From the NCBI GenBank assembly GCA_963803375.1, contig CAWDMB010000001.1:62001-126000 (forward strand): a stretch of DNA of 64,000 nucleotides, given 5' to 3'. This stretch comes from JAOPZW01 sp963803375 (lineage in GTDB: Bacteria > Actinomycetota > Thermoleophilia > Solirubrobacterales > Solirubrobacteraceae). Positions 19,263-28,198 of this stretch are shown here, piece by piece. The stretch's first letter is position 1; the number at the start of each line of letters is the position of its first letter. Under the pieces are notes generated by a model, which was not told the DNA's origin, did no database searches, and worked only from the letters and a program-made list of their open reading frames with translations. A program made the position numbers and the translations under genes.

Positions 19263-20044
19263 GGCCCCGTACGATCCTCGCCATGGGCGGCGGGGGCTTC
19301 ACGATGGAGCCCGACACGCCCGCGCTCGACGAGTTCGTGCTCACGCTGGCGGAGCGCCGCGAGCCGCGGATCCTCTTCCTGCCGACCGCGAGCGGCGATC
19401 CGCGCGAGCAGATCGGCCGCTTCCACGCGGCCTTCGACGACCGCCCGTGCGAGCCCTCGGTGCTCTCGCTCTTCCGCCTGGCCGAGCTGCACCGGCCGCT
19501 GCGCGACATCGTCCTCTCCCAGGACGTCGTCTACGTCGGCGGCGGCTCGATGCGCAACCTCCTGGCGATCTGGCGCGTCCACGGGCTCGACGCGCTCCTG
19601 CGCGAGGCATGGGAGCGCGGGATCGTGCTCGCCGGCCTGAGCGCGGGGGCGATGTGCTGGTTTCGGGGCGGTGTGACGACGTCGTTCGGGGCGCCCGAGC
19701 CGACGAGCGCGCTCGGGCTGCTCCCGGGCTCGCTCTCCGTCCACGCCGACGGCCAGCCCGCGCGGCGACCGGTCTTCCTGCGCGCGGTGGCCGACGGGAC
19801 GCTGCCGGCCGGCTACCTCGTCGACGACGGCGTCGGCCTCGTCTTCGGCGACACCGCGCTGCAGCGCGCGGTGTCCTCGCGCCCGCACGCGCGCGCGACG
19901 CGCGTGGAGCGCGTCGACGGCGGCGTCGTCGAGACGCCGGTGCTGCCGCGCTTCCTCGGCCGCGACGAGCACGCGCCGCCGCCCACGCCGTTCGACATCC
20001 AGGAGTTCCGCCGCGCGCGCTACGGCTCGTCGGGGCGCGACTGA
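19259..20044 (+). CDS. Peptidase S51 (dipeptidase E-like), copy 2
   Basis: 261-residue paralogue of the preceding gene in the same order: MGGGGFTMEPDTPALDEF, VYVGGGSMRNLLAIWR, nucleophile Ser in LAGLSAGAMCWF. It differs by an extended C-terminus (LPRFLGRDEHAPPPTPFDIQ). GTG start at 19259 overlaps the upstream stop. Its 3' end overlaps the convergent YjbQ gene by 25 nt. The two genes look like a local duplication followed by divergence. Confidence 0.87.
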   Translation: MRPRTILAMGGGGFTMEPDTPALDEFVLTLAERREPRILFLPTASGDPREQIGRFHAAFDDRPCEPSVLSLFRLAELHRPLRDIVLSQDVVYVGGGSMRNLLAIWRVHGLDALLREAWERGIVLAGLSAGAMCWFRGGVTTSFGAPEPTSALGLLPGSLSVHADGQPARRPVFLRAVADGTLPAGYLVDDGVGLVFGDTALQRAVSSRPHARATRVERVDGGVVETPVLPRFLGRDEHAPPPTPFDIQEFRRARYGSSGRD

Positions 20045-20454
20045 CCCCACACGGTGGCCAGCAGCGAGCGTGACCCGCCGCGGTCGCGGTGCTCGCAGAG
20101 CGTGACGCCCTGCCACGTGCCGAGCGCGAGGCGCCCGCGCGCCACGGGCAGCGACAGCGACGGCCCGAGCAGCGAGGCCTTGACGTGAGCGGGCATGTCG
20201 TCGGCCCCCTCGAGGGTGTGCTCCCAGGGGAAGCTCTCGGGGACGGCGTCGTCGAACCACGTGCGCAGGTCGCGCCGTACGTCGGGCGAGGCATTCTCGT
20301 TGAGGGTCAGCGCCGCCGACGTGTGGCGCAGGAAGAGGTGACAGAGGCCGACCTCGAGCTCGGCGAGCTCGGGCAGCGCGCGCTCGACCTGGTTGGTGAC
20401 GAGGTGAAACCCGCGCGGGCGGGGCTCGAGGCGGATCTCACGCTGCAGCCACAT
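20020..20454 (-). CDS. YjbQ/UPF0047 family protein
   Basis: 144-residue protein of the YjbQ family, some members of which have weak thiamine-phosphate synthase activity. Conserved features are VGLCHLFLRHTSAALTLNEN, the acidic-His stretch FPWEHTLEGADDMPAHVK, and the C-terminal TWQGVTLCEHRDRGGSR. The start overlaps the end of the alkyltransferase-like gene by 17 nt, so the two are probably co-translated. The physiological role is uncertain. Confidence 0.88.
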   Translation of the reverse strand: MWLQREIRLEPRPRGFHLVTNQVERALPELAELEVGLCHLFLRHTSAALTLNENASPDVRRDLRTWFDDAVPESFPWEHTLEGADDMPAHVKASLLGPSLSLPVARGRLALGTWQGVTLCEHRDRGGSRSLLATVWGQSRPDEP

Positions 20455-20728
20455 CGGGCGCGCATCGTGCGACGCGCAGGTCGACGCGGTCGCCGCGAAA
20501 GGGAACCCCCTCCTCGTCGAGCAGTGCGCGCTGACGGGCGCCCTTGGCCAGCGAGCCGTCCGCGCGCACGACGCGGTGCCACGGGACGCCCGGGTCGGCG
20601 CAGCCGGCGAGCGCCCAGCCGGCGCGTCGCGGCGCGCCCGGGCACAGATCGCCGTAGGTCCGCACGAAGCCGGGCGGGATCGCGCGGACGCGATCGAGGA
20701 TGACGTCGGCGGCGAGGGGCAAGCCCAC
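20438..20728 (-). CDS. Alkyltransferase-like protein (ATL, MGMT fold without active Cys)
   Basis: 96-residue protein related to the DNA-binding domain of O6-alkylguanine-DNA alkyltransferase. The usual PCHRV site reads PWHRVV here, so the acceptor Cys is replaced by Trp, as in ATL proteins that bind O6-alkylguanine and recruit nucleotide excision repair rather than reverse the damage. VRAIPPGFVRTYGDLCPGAP is the recognition-helix region. It overlaps the YjbQ gene at its 3' end. Confidence 0.9.
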   Translation of the reverse strand: MGLPLAADVILDRVRAIPPGFVRTYGDLCPGAPRRAGWALAGCADPGVPWHRVVRADGSLAKGARQRALLDEEGVPFRGDRVDLRVARCAPDVAAA

Positions 20729-20774
20729 ATCGTGACGATACGCTGCCCCGCCATGCGCCGGGGCACGCAGCGGT

Positions 20775-21614
20775 CTAGAACACGACCGTCCGGCTGCCGT
20801 GCACGAGCACGCGGTCCTCGACGTGCAGCGCGACGGCGCGCGCGAGGACCGTGCGCTCGATGTCGCGCCCGATGCGCTCGAGCGCCGCGACGCCCTCGCG
20901 GTGGGTCACGCGCGCGACGTCCTGCTCGATGATCGGGCCGGCGTCGAGGTCCTCGGTCACGTAGTGGGCGGTCGCGCCGATGACCTTGACGCCGCGCTCG
21001 AGCGCCCGGCGATAGGGGTCGGCGCCCGCGAACGCCGGGAGGAACGAGTGGTGGATGTTGATCACCGGGGCGCCGAGCGCCTCGAGGAACTCCCCGCTGA
21101 GGATCTGCATGTAGCGAGCGAGGACGACGAGGTCGAAGCGATCGGCGAGCAGCTCGAGCATGCGCCGCTCGGCCGCCGGCTTGCCGCCGGGCGGCACGGG
21201 CACGTGCACGAAGCGCGCCCCGAAGGCCTCGACGTCGGGCGCGTGGTCGTGGTGGTTGGAGACGACGAGCGGGATCTCGCACCGCAGCTCGCCGCGGCGC
21301 CGGCGCCAGAGGAGGTCGAGCAGGCAGTGGTCCTCGCGCGAGACGAGCACGGCGACGCGCGCCGGGCGGGCGGCGTCGCGGAGGCGCCAGTCCATGCCGA
21401 AGCGCTCGCCGACCTCGGCCCCGAAGGCCTCCGCCAGGCCCGCGTCGAGGGCGGGCAGCGTGAAGGCCATGCGCATGAAGAACGTGCCGCCCTCGGGGTC
21501 GGTCGAGTGCTGGTCGGAGCGCACGATGTTCGCGCCGTGAGCGGCGAGGAACCCCGAGACCGCGGCCACGATCCCGTGACGGTCCGGGCAGGAGATCAGC
21601 AGCCGGGCCTCCAC
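20775..21614 (-). CDS. purU: Formyltetrahydrofolate deformylase
   Basis: Hydrolyses 10-formyl-THF to THF and formate, balancing one-carbon pools and supplying formate for purine synthesis. 279 residues. N-terminal ACT domain (about 1-80: LLISCPDRHGIVAAVSGFLA), then a formyltransferase-fold catalytic domain with VLARYMQILSGEF, His in INIHHSFLPAFAGADPY and Asp in TAHYVTEDLDAGPII. Full length. ATG at 21614. It sits 12 nt downstream of the HAD gene on the same strand. Confidence 0.95.
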   Translation of the reverse strand: MEARLLISCPDRHGIVAAVSGFLAAHGANIVRSDQHSTDPEGGTFFMRMAFTLPALDAGLAEAFGAEVGERFGMDWRLRDAARPARVAVLVSREDHCLLDLLWRRRRGELRCEIPLVVSNHHDHAPDVEAFGARFVHVPVPPGGKPAAERRMLELLADRFDLVVLARYMQILSGEFLEALGAPVINIHHSFLPAFAGADPYRRALERGVKVIGATAHYVTEDLDAGPIIEQDVARVTHREGVAALERIGRDIERTVLARAVALHVEDRVLVHGSRTVVF

Positions 21615-21626
21615 GGCGCTCCGACG

Positions 21627-22358
21627 CTACGCGCCCGCGCCGGCTCGCTCGACGATCGCCTCGAGCGCGGCCGGCACGCCCGCCAGCCGGCGCACGCGCA
21701 GGGCGCCGGGCGGCGGCTCGCGCTCGTCGTCGCCGGCCGCGATCCAGACCGCTCCGAGCAGGCCGGCTCGGAGCGCGCCACGGACGTCGAACTCGACGTG
21801 GTCGCCGACCATGACGGTCTCGCGCGGCGCGGCGCCCAGGAGCTCGAGCGCGGCCGCGAAGGCGGCGGGGTCGGGCTTGGCCACGCCGATCTCCTCGGAG
21901 ATCGCGATCGCGTCGAGCTGAGGCTCGAGCTCGAGAACGTCGACCTTGTGGCGCTGCATCCACGACGGCCCGTTGGTCAGCAGCGCGGTGCGCACGCCCG
22001 CCGCCCGCAGCTCGGCCAGCAGCTCGACGGCGTGCTCGACGAAGCGCGCGCGGTCGAGCTGCGCGTGGCGCAGCGCGAGCGTGCGCTCCACGAGCGCCTC
22101 GCTCGGCGCGCCCCACGGCGCGAGCGTGTCGTTCAGATGCGCGCGCCGGTAGCCGTCGATGTCCAGGCGTCCGCTCAGGACCCCGTCGTAGAGCGTCTCG
22201 CGGGCGGCGAGCCAGCGCGCCCGCATCGCGGTCGCGTCGACGGCCGGCAGCTCCTGGTGGACGGCCGCGCACAGCTCGGACCACATCTCGGCCTCGAGGC
22301 CCGCGGCGTCGTGGAGCGTGTCGTCGAGGTCGAAGACGACGGCGGCGGGCAGCGTCAC
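21627..22358 (-). CDS. HAD-superfamily hydrolase
   Basis: Phosphatase-like HAD enzyme of 243 residues. Motif I is VFDLDDTLHD (nucleophile and acid/base Asp), motif II TALLTNGPS, motif III Lys in GVAKPDPAAF, motif IV VMVGDHVEFDVRGALRAG. A helical cap lies between about 20 and 90. The GTG start overlaps the 3' end of the 2-oxoglutarate dehydrogenase gene by 4 nt (GTGA), so the two are translationally coupled. Substrate unknown. Confidence 0.9.
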   Translation of the reverse strand: MTLPAAVVFDLDDTLHDAAGLEAEMWSELCAAVHQELPAVDATAMRARWLAARETLYDGVLSGRLDIDGYRRAHLNDTLAPWGAPSEALVERTLALRHAQLDRARFVEHAVELLAELRAAGVRTALLTNGPSWMQRHKVDVLELEPQLDAIAISEEIGVAKPDPAAFAAALELLGAAPRETVMVGDHVEFDVRGALRAGLLGAVWIAAGDDEREPPPGALRVRRLAGVPAALEAIVERAGAGA

Positions 22359-25300
22359 CGCTCGCCCGGCAGCTTCGCCGGGTAGAGCGAGACGGGCTGG
22401 GCCAGGTCGAGCGCGGTGCGCAGGATCCGGTTCTGCTCGGCGGTGTGCGCGACGGGATAGCCCTCGCCCGGCGACGCCCGCTCCGGCCGCCCGATGTAGC
22501 CGAACTTCAGGTGCGGCGGGAGGATCTGCATGAGCCGCGGGGACATGTGGGCGCGAGCGCCCATGTTGCGCGGCTCCTCCTGGACCCAGACGACCTCGCG
22601 CAGGTTCGGGTAGGTGCCGACGAGCTCGCGGAGCTGGCCCTCGGGGAAGGGGTAGAGCAGCTCGACGCGGCCGATCGCCACCCCCCGGTTGCCCTCGCGC
22701 GCGGGGTGGCCGACGAGGTCGTAGTAGATCTTGCCCGTGCAGAGCACGAGCCGCACGACCTCGTCCACGGGCACGCGCGGCTCGCCGAGGACGGGGAAGA
22801 AGCGGGTGTCCGAGAGGTGCTCGACCCGGTTGGTCGCCTGCGACAGGCGCAGCAGCGACTTCGGGGTCATGATGATGAGCGGCCGCTGCTTGGCGACGCG
22901 CGCCTGACGGCGGATGAGGTGGAAGTACTGAGCCGGGGTCGTGAGGTTGGCCACGCGGAGGTTGCCCTCGGCGGCGAGCTCCAGGAAGCGCTCGAGGCGC
23001 GCGCTCGAGTGCTCGGGGCCCGAGCCCTCGTAGCCGTGGGGGAGCAGCAGCGTGAGCCGCGACGTCTGGCCCCACTTCGCCAGCCCGGAGACGATGAACT
23101 GGTCCACGACGACCTGGGCGGCGTTGACGAAGTCGCCGAACTGCGCCTCCCACAGCACGAGCGTGTCGGGCGCCTCGGCCGAGTAGCCGTACTCGAAGCC
23201 CAGGCAGCCGACCTCGCTCAGCGGCGAGTTGTGCAGCTCCATCGGCGCCCGCGCGTCGGGGAGGCTCTGGATCGGGCAGATCGTCTGCCCCGTCCGCGCG
23301 TCGTGCAGGACGAGGTGGCGCTGGGAGAACGTCCCGCGCTCGACGTCCTGGCCGGTGAGGCGGATCGGCGCGCCCTCGGTCAGCAGCGACGCGAACGCGA
23401 GCTGCTCGGCCTGCGCCCAGTCGATCCCGCCGTCGGCGCCGAGCGCCGTGCGCCGGCGCTCGAGCTGCTTGACGAGCTTGGGGTGGACCGTGAAGCCGTC
23501 GGGCACCCTGAGCAGCGCGTCGTTGAGCGCTCGCAGGCGGTCGGCCTCGACCGCGGTCGCGATCTCGGGCGAGGGCGAGCGGTCGAGCTGGTACTCGCCC
23601 GTGGGCTGCTCGACCGTGCCTGCGTCCTCGGCGGCCCGGATCTGAGCCTTGAGCTGCTGGTGCAGGCGCGTGAGCTCGTCCCAGACCTCCTGGTGCTCGC
23701 GCTCCACGTCTTGGAGGCCGACGACGTCCGCGGCCACGAGCTCCTCGGCCCACAGCTCGCTCACGCGCTTCTTGGACTTGATCGTCACGTACATCTCGGG
23801 CTGCGTGTACGCGGGCTCGTCGGCCTCGTTGTGGCCGAAGCGGCGGTAGCCGATGAGGTCGAGGACGACGTCGTTGCCGAACTCCTGGCGGAACGCGAAG
23901 GCGAGGCGCACGGCGGCGATGCAGCCCGCCACGTCGTCGGCGTTGACGTGGATGATCGGGACGTCGTAGCCCTTGGCGATGTCCGCGGCCCAGCGCGTGG
24001 AGCGCGCGTCCTCGGGCTCGGTCGTGAAGCCGATCTGGTTGTTCTGGATGAGGTGCAGCGTCCCGCCGACCTTGTAGCCGTCGAGAGCCTGGAGGTTGAG
24101 CGACTCGGCCACGACGCCCTGCCCCGGGAAGGCGGCGTCGCCGTGGACGACGATCGGGACGGCGGCGTTCGTGTCGCGGTGGGCGTGCGGACCCTGGCGC
24201 GCGGTCTGGGCGGCCCGCGTGGCGCCCACGACGACGGGGTGGACGTACTCCAGGTGCGATGGGTTGGACTCGAGGTTGACGAGGATCCCGTCGCCGCTGG
24301 GCAGCTCGTAGGTCCCCTGGGCGCCGTGGTGGTACTTGACGTCGCCCGTGCCCCCCTGGGGCAGGGAGGTCACGGGCTCGAGCGTCGAGGCGCCCTCGAA
24401 CTCGGCGAAGATCGTCGCGTAGGGGCGGCCGAGGTTGTGCGCGAGCACGTTGAGGCGCCCGCGGTGGGCCATGCCGACGACGACCTCGCGCGCGCCGTCG
24501 GCGGCGGCGAGCTGGATCATCTCGTCGAGCATCGGCACCGTCATGTCCACGCCCTCGACGGAGAACTGCTTCTGGCCGAGGTAGGCCTTGTGCATGAAGC
24601 GCTCGAAGGCGTCGACCTCGACGAGGCGCTTGAGCAGCGCGCGCTGCTCGTCGCCGGAGAGCGGCTTGCGGAACTCGCCGGACTCGATGCGCTCGCGCAG
24701 CCACATCCGCTGGCGGTGGCTGGCGATGTGCTCGATCTCGTAGGCGATCGTGCCGCAGTACGTCTCGCGCAGGTGCGGCAGCGCGTCGGCCAGCGTCGCG
24801 CCGGGCACGTACATGCGCAGGATCTGCGCCGGGATCCGCGTCATGATCTCCGGCGTCAGGCCGAGCGGCTCGGGATCGAGCGCCGGGTCGCCCTCGGGCT
24901 CGGTGCCCAGCGGGTCCAGCCGCGCGGCCAGGTGGCCGTGCGTGCGGTGGGCCTTCAGGAGCGAGGTGGCCGCCTGGACGGCCTGGAGCATGGTCTCGTC
25001 GACCGGCGCGGGCGCGGCCGGGACGGCGGCGGGCGCGACCGCGGCCGGCGCGGCCGGCGCCGGCGCCACGGGCGCGGCCGGCGCCGCCGGCGCCACGGAC
25101 GCCGGGCCGAGCTCGACCCCGAGCGAGGCGAAGACGCTCTCGTAGAAGCCCTGCTCGCCCTGGAGGTAACCCTCGACGGCCTGCAGGAAGCGCCCCGACT
25201 CGGCGCCCTGGATGATCCGGTGGTCGTAGGTCGAGGTCATGGTCATGACCTTCTCGGCGCCGATGACCCCGCCGATGCCCGCCAGGCCGGGCGGGTAGGC

Positions 25301-26623
25301 GATGGCGCCGGTGGCCACGATCGTGCCCTGGCCGGTCATGAGTCGCGGCACGGAGGCGATCGTCCCGATCCCGCCCGGGTTCGTGAGGCTCAGGTTCGCG
25401 CCCGTGAGGTCGTCGGCGCCGAGCGCGTTCGTGCGGGCCTTGTCGATGAGCGCGTCGAAGGCGGCGCGGAAGTCGGCGAAGGCGAGGCGCCCCGCGTCGC
25501 GGATGACCGGGACCATGAGCGTCCGCGAGCCGTCCTTCTTCTCGACGTCGACGGCGATGCCGAGGTGCACGGCACCGTCGTCGACGCGGTAGGGCTTGCC
25601 GCCGTCCTCGTCGAAGTGGTGGGCCATGACCGGCAGGTCGTGCTGCGCGGCCCGGGCGATCGCGTAGGCGATCAGGTGCGTGAACGAGACCTTCTCGCCC
25701 GCCTCCTTGAGCTGGCGGCGCCGGCCGTCCATGGCGGTGATCGTGAGCGTCCGGAACGAGGTCGCCGTCGGGATCGCCCGGCTCTCGTCCATGTAGCGCG
25801 CGAGCATCGCCGCGCCGCCCTTGATGAGCGTGCGCTCCGCGGCGGCGGCGGCGGGGGCGGCGCCGTCGCCGGCGTCGAGGACGTCGGCCTTCGTGATCCG
25901 CCCGCCCGGGCCGGTGCCCGTGACCTCGCGCAGGTCGATCCCCTCGGCCGCGGCGACGCGCGCGGCGACGGGCGAGACCTTGGCGTCCTCGGGGACCGCC
26001 GCCGACGGCGCCGGGGCCCGCACGGGCGCGCCGTTGCCGTCCGGCGTCGACGCGGCGACGGCGCCCTGCGCCGGGGTGCCGGTGCGCATGCGGGCGATGA
26101 CCTGGCCGACGGAGACCGTCTCGCCCTCCTCGGCCAGGAGCTCCGTGATCGTGCCCGCGGCCGGCGCGGGCAGCTCCATGTCGACCTTGTCGGTCGAGAG
26201 CTCGACGACGGTCTGGCCGTCCCGGACGGCATCGCCGGGCTTCACCGACCACTCGAGGATCGTCCCCTCGCTCACCGACTCGCCGCCGGCGGGGGTGACG
26301 ATGTCGAGGATCCGCTCCTCCTCCTCGGCCGCCGGCGCGCCCGGCTGATCGGGCGCTGCGGGTCTCGCGCCGTTGCCGGGCGCGATCTCGGCGAGGACCT
26401 CGCCGACGGCGACCGTGTCGCCCTCGGCGGCGAGGATGCGCACCACCGTGCCGGTCGTCGGGGCCGGGACCTCGGCGTCGACCTTGTCGGTCGAGATCTC
26501 GACGAGGACCTCGTCGGCCTCGATGCTGTCGCCCTCGCGCTTGTGCCATTCGAGGACGGTGCCCTCGGTCACCGACTCGCCCATCTGCGGCAGGATGACC
26601 TGCACTGTCGTGTTGACCGCCAT
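22355..26623 (-). CDS. kgd: Multifunctional 2-oxoglutarate dehydrogenase, E2-E1 fusion with two lipoyl domains
   Basis: TCA-cycle enzyme combining succinyltransferase (E2) and decarboxylase (E1) in 1422 residues. Two lipoyl domains come first, with target Lys at about 47 and 146, each in a STDKVD motif. A peripheral-subunit-binding domain follows (SPVAARVAAAEGIDLREV), then the E2 catalytic domain ending in STYDHRIIQGAESGRF (active His). An Ala/Pro hinge (about 505-545) leads to a ThDP-dependent E1 with GMAHRGRLNVLAH and the ThDP motif GDAAFPGQG through NNQIGFTT. Well-studied corynebacterial/mycobacterial homologues lack the lipoyl and binding domains and borrow lipoyl groups from the pyruvate dehydrogenase E2. 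This chain appears self-sufficient except for E3. The 3' end overlaps the HAD gene. Confidence 0.95.
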   Translation of the reverse strand: MAVNTTVQVILPQMGESVTEGTVLEWHKREGDSIEADEVLVEISTDKVDAEVPAPTTGTVVRILAAEGDTVAVGEVLAEIAPGNGARPAAPDQPGAPAAEEEERILDIVTPAGGESVSEGTILEWSVKPGDAVRDGQTVVELSTDKVDMELPAPAAGTITELLAEEGETVSVGQVIARMRTGTPAQGAVAASTPDGNGAPVRAPAPSAAVPEDAKVSPVAARVAAAEGIDLREVTGTGPGGRITKADVLDAGDGAAPAAAAAERTLIKGGAAMLARYMDESRAIPTATSFRTLTITAMDGRRRQLKEAGEKVSFTHLIAYAIARAAQHDLPVMAHHFDEDGGKPYRVDDGAVHLGIAVDVEKKDGSRTLMVPVIRDAGRLAFADFRAAFDALIDKARTNALGADDLTGANLSLTNPGGIGTIASVPRLMTGQGTIVATGAIAYPPGLAGIGGVIGAEKVMTMTSTYDHRIIQGAESGRFLQAVEGYLQGEQGFYESVFASLGVELGPASVAPAAPAAPVAPAPAAPAAVAPAAVPAAPAPVDETMLQAVQAATSLLKAHRTHGHLAARLDPLGTEPEGDPALDPEPLGLTPEIMTRIPAQILRMYVPGATLADALPHLRETYCGTIAYEIEHIASHRQRMWLRERIESGEFRKPLSGDEQRALLKRLVEVDAFERFMHKAYLGQKQFSVEGVDMTVPMLDEMIQLAAADGAREVVVGMAHRGRLNVLAHNLGRPYATIFAEFEGASTLEPVTSLPQGGTGDVKYHHGAQGTYELPSGDGILVNLESNPSHLEYVHPVVVGATRAAQTARQGPHAHRDTNAAVPIVVHGDAAFPGQGVVAESLNLQALDGYKVGGTLHLIQNNQIGFTTEPEDARSTRWAADIAKGYDVPIIHVNADDVAGCIAAVRLAFAFRQEFGNDVVLDLIGYRRFGHNEADEPAYTQPEMYVTIKSKKRVSELWAEELVAADVVGLQDVEREHQEVWDELTRLHQQLKAQIRAAEDAGTVEQPTGEYQLDRSPSPEIATAVEADRLRALNDALLRVPDGFTVHPKLVKQLERRRTALGADGGIDWAQAEQLAFASLLTEGAPIRLTGQDVERGTFSQRHLVLHDARTGQTICPIQSLPDARAPMELHNSPLSEVGCLGFEYGYSAEAPDTLVLWEAQFGDFVNAAQVVVDQFIVSGLAKWGQTSRLTLLLPHGYEGSGPEHSSARLERFLELAAEGNLRVANLTTPAQYFHLIRRQARVAKQRPLIIMTPKSLLRLSQATNRVEHLSDTRFFPVLGEPRVPVDEVVRLVLCTGKIYYDLVGHPAREGNRGVAIGRVELLYPFPEGQLRELVGTYPNLREVVWVQEEPRNMGARAHMSPRLMQILPPHLKFGYIGRPERASPGEGYPVAHTAEQNRILRTALDLAQPVSLYPAKLPGER

Positions 26624-26677
26624 TGCTCTGTAAGGACGGACTCTACCGCGCGCCCTTGCAGAAGAGGTTAGGCGCCG

Positions 26678-27016
26678 TTAGGCCGCCGCCGCCCGGCGCC
26701 GGCGGTCCTCGCGCACGAACTCGTACGAGCCCACGAACGGCCCGATCGCGCCGATCACGGCGACCGCGACCCCGAGCCGCAGCGGGATCACGCTGGCGCG
26801 CACGGCGGCCAGGCAGAGGACGCACATGGCGATCCAGCCGAGCCCGTGGGCGAGGCCGAAGACGAACTCGGCCCCGTGCAGGCCGGGCACGAGCCAGACC
26901 ACGAGCAGCGTGAGGTAGATCGCCGAGTGGGTGAACGAGAGCCGCTCGAGCGCTCGGAACGAGAGGCTGCCGGGGAACGGGCCGGTCGGGCTCGCCTCGC
27001 GGCGGCGGGGTCTCAC
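26678..27016 (-). CDS. DUF3817-type integral membrane protein
   Basis: 112-residue membrane protein with about three hydrophobic segments (SAIYLTLLVVWLVPGLHGA; GLGWIAMCVLCLAAVRA; LGVAVAVIGAIGPFVGSYEF) and charged ends. The pattern FRALERLSFTHSAIYLTLL and central His-Gly residues match the DUF3817/TIGR03954 family common in actinobacteria. Function unknown. The GTG at 27016 overlaps the stop of the NUDIX gene (GTGA), so translation is coupled. An Arg-rich N-terminus precedes the first helix. Confidence 0.8.
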   Translation of the reverse strand: MRPRRREASPTGPFPGSLSFRALERLSFTHSAIYLTLLVVWLVPGLHGAEFVFGLAHGLGWIAMCVLCLAAVRASVIPLRLGVAVAVIGAIGPFVGSYEFVREDRRRRAAAA

Positions 27017-27684
27017 CGGCCGCTTCCGTCGTCGCGCATGACGAGCTCGGCGACCCGGCGCAAGGGCGCGTCGGCCTCCGCCGGCCAGTCGCCGGGATCG
27101 GGTGGCCACCACGCGAAGGCGTCGTGCTCGGCGTCGGGGACGATCTCGGCGCCCGCCGGCAGCCAGGCCTGGCCGACGAACATGACGAGCTCGTGCGGCA
27201 GGCGCACGAGCGCCTCGCCCCGCAGGCGCTCGGGTGCGACCGACCACTCCTCTCGGAGCTCGCGCTCGAGCGTCCGCACCGGGCTCTCGCCGACGTCGAC
27301 CGCGCCGCCCGCGCCGAGCGCCCAGCGCCCGGGCCACGACGCCAGCCAGCGCGCGCGGCGACCGGCCAGCCAACGGCCGTCGTGGTCGCGCGTGACGCAG
27401 AGCGCCGCGACCGAGCGCGAGGCGTCGCCCGCGACGAGGCGCAGCGCCCACCGCACCGGCTGCAGCTCGAGCGCGAGGTGCCCCCCCTGCTCGCGGTGGC
27501 CCGCCAGGCGGGCGGCGAGGCCGTCGTGGGAGGGCGAGCCGCGCTCGCGCAGCTCGGCGAGCGCCGCGTCGGCGGCCGCGACACGCTCGGGCGGCGCGGC
27601 GAAGGGCTCGTTCGTCCAGCTGACCTGGACCTGGGCGGGCTCCCAGGGCCCCAGGGCCAGGAGGGCGGGCGCGGCGGGTGGCAT
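27013..27684 (-). CDS. NUDIX hydrolase
   Basis: Pyrophosphohydrolase of 223 residues acting on a nucleoside-diphosphate-linked substrate. The Nudix box is intact: GGAVDVGESPVRTLERELRE followed by EW, with the metal-binding Glu residues in REEW. About 85 residues precede the Nudix fold and contain no motif I recognise. Downstream, the DUF3817 gene overlaps by 4 nt. Substrate cannot be assigned. Confidence 0.85.
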   Translation of the reverse strand: MPPAAPALLALGPWEPAQVQVSWTNEPFAAPPERVAAADAALAELRERGSPSHDGLAARLAGHREQGGHLALELQPVRWALRLVAGDASRSVAALCVTRDHDGRWLAGRRARWLASWPGRWALGAGGAVDVGESPVRTLERELREEWSVAPERLRGEALVRLPHELVMFVGQAWLPAGAEIVPDAEHDAFAWWPPDPGDWPAEADAPLRRVAELVMRDDGSGR

Positions 27685-27757
27685 GCCTGGCTGAGGGTAC
27701 GCGGCCGTCCTCCGCGTAGGCTCGCTCCGCTGGTGCGGGGACGGCTAACCTGCGGGC

Positions 27758-28198
27758 ATGAGCGCCGAGGCCAAGAACTTCGAGGCGATCACCAGGGCGA
27801 AGGCCGACCACAACGCCAAGTGCCCGTTCCCCCCGCACACCGTGCGGATGAACCCGTTCGAGATCGAGCGCATGCAGTGGGAGGAGGGCGACGTCATCGC
27901 GGGCCTCGTGCTCGAGGGCGATCCCAAGGTCGGCACGGGCGCCTTCCGCCTCGTGTGCGACGGCATGGAGCCGCCCGAGCTCGAGATCGAGGAGACCGAC
28001 GTGATCTCCGCGCCGACCGAGCCGCTCGAGGTGCCCGTCGGGCCGGTGCGCGAGGGCACGCCGACCACCCAGGCCGTCCTCGGCGCCGGCGCCGAGCTCA
28101 TGCGCGGCCGCGGCCGCGTCGCGGCGAGCTCAGACCGACAGCGGGCGCCCGAAGGCGTGCTCGAAGAGCTCGACCTCGCGGCCGGCCGCCCAGCGTGA
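27758..28198 (+). CDS. Conserved-looking hypothetical protein
   Basis: 146-residue protein I do not recognise. The N-terminal part has AKCPFPPHTVRMNPFEIERM and an acidic central region rich in Glu and Pro (PPELEIEETDVISAPTEPLE). Codon choice in the first 110 codons fits local genes. The last 23 codons overlap the convergent ppx gene and look low-complexity, so the natural end may simply be the first stop available. Only one ORF fits this gap between NUDIX and ppx. No signal peptide or membrane segment. Confidence 0.65.
   Translation: MSAEAKNFEAITRAKADHNAKCPFPPHTVRMNPFEIERMQWEEGDVIAGLVLEGDPKVGTGAFRLVCDGMEPPELEIEETDVISAPTEPLEVPVGPVREGTPTTQAVLGAGAELMRGRGRVAASSDRQRAPEGVLEELDLAAGRPA

Noticed and set aside
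21627..26549. Single 1640-codon minus-strand gene joining the HAD and dehydrogenase regions
   Set aside because: Only the last 243 codons are real (HAD). The upstream part is out of frame with the dehydrogenase domains.
22445..26671. 1408-codon plus-strand open frame
   Set aside because: Antisense shadow of the E2-E1 fusion gene, which carries clear lipoyl and ThDP motifs.
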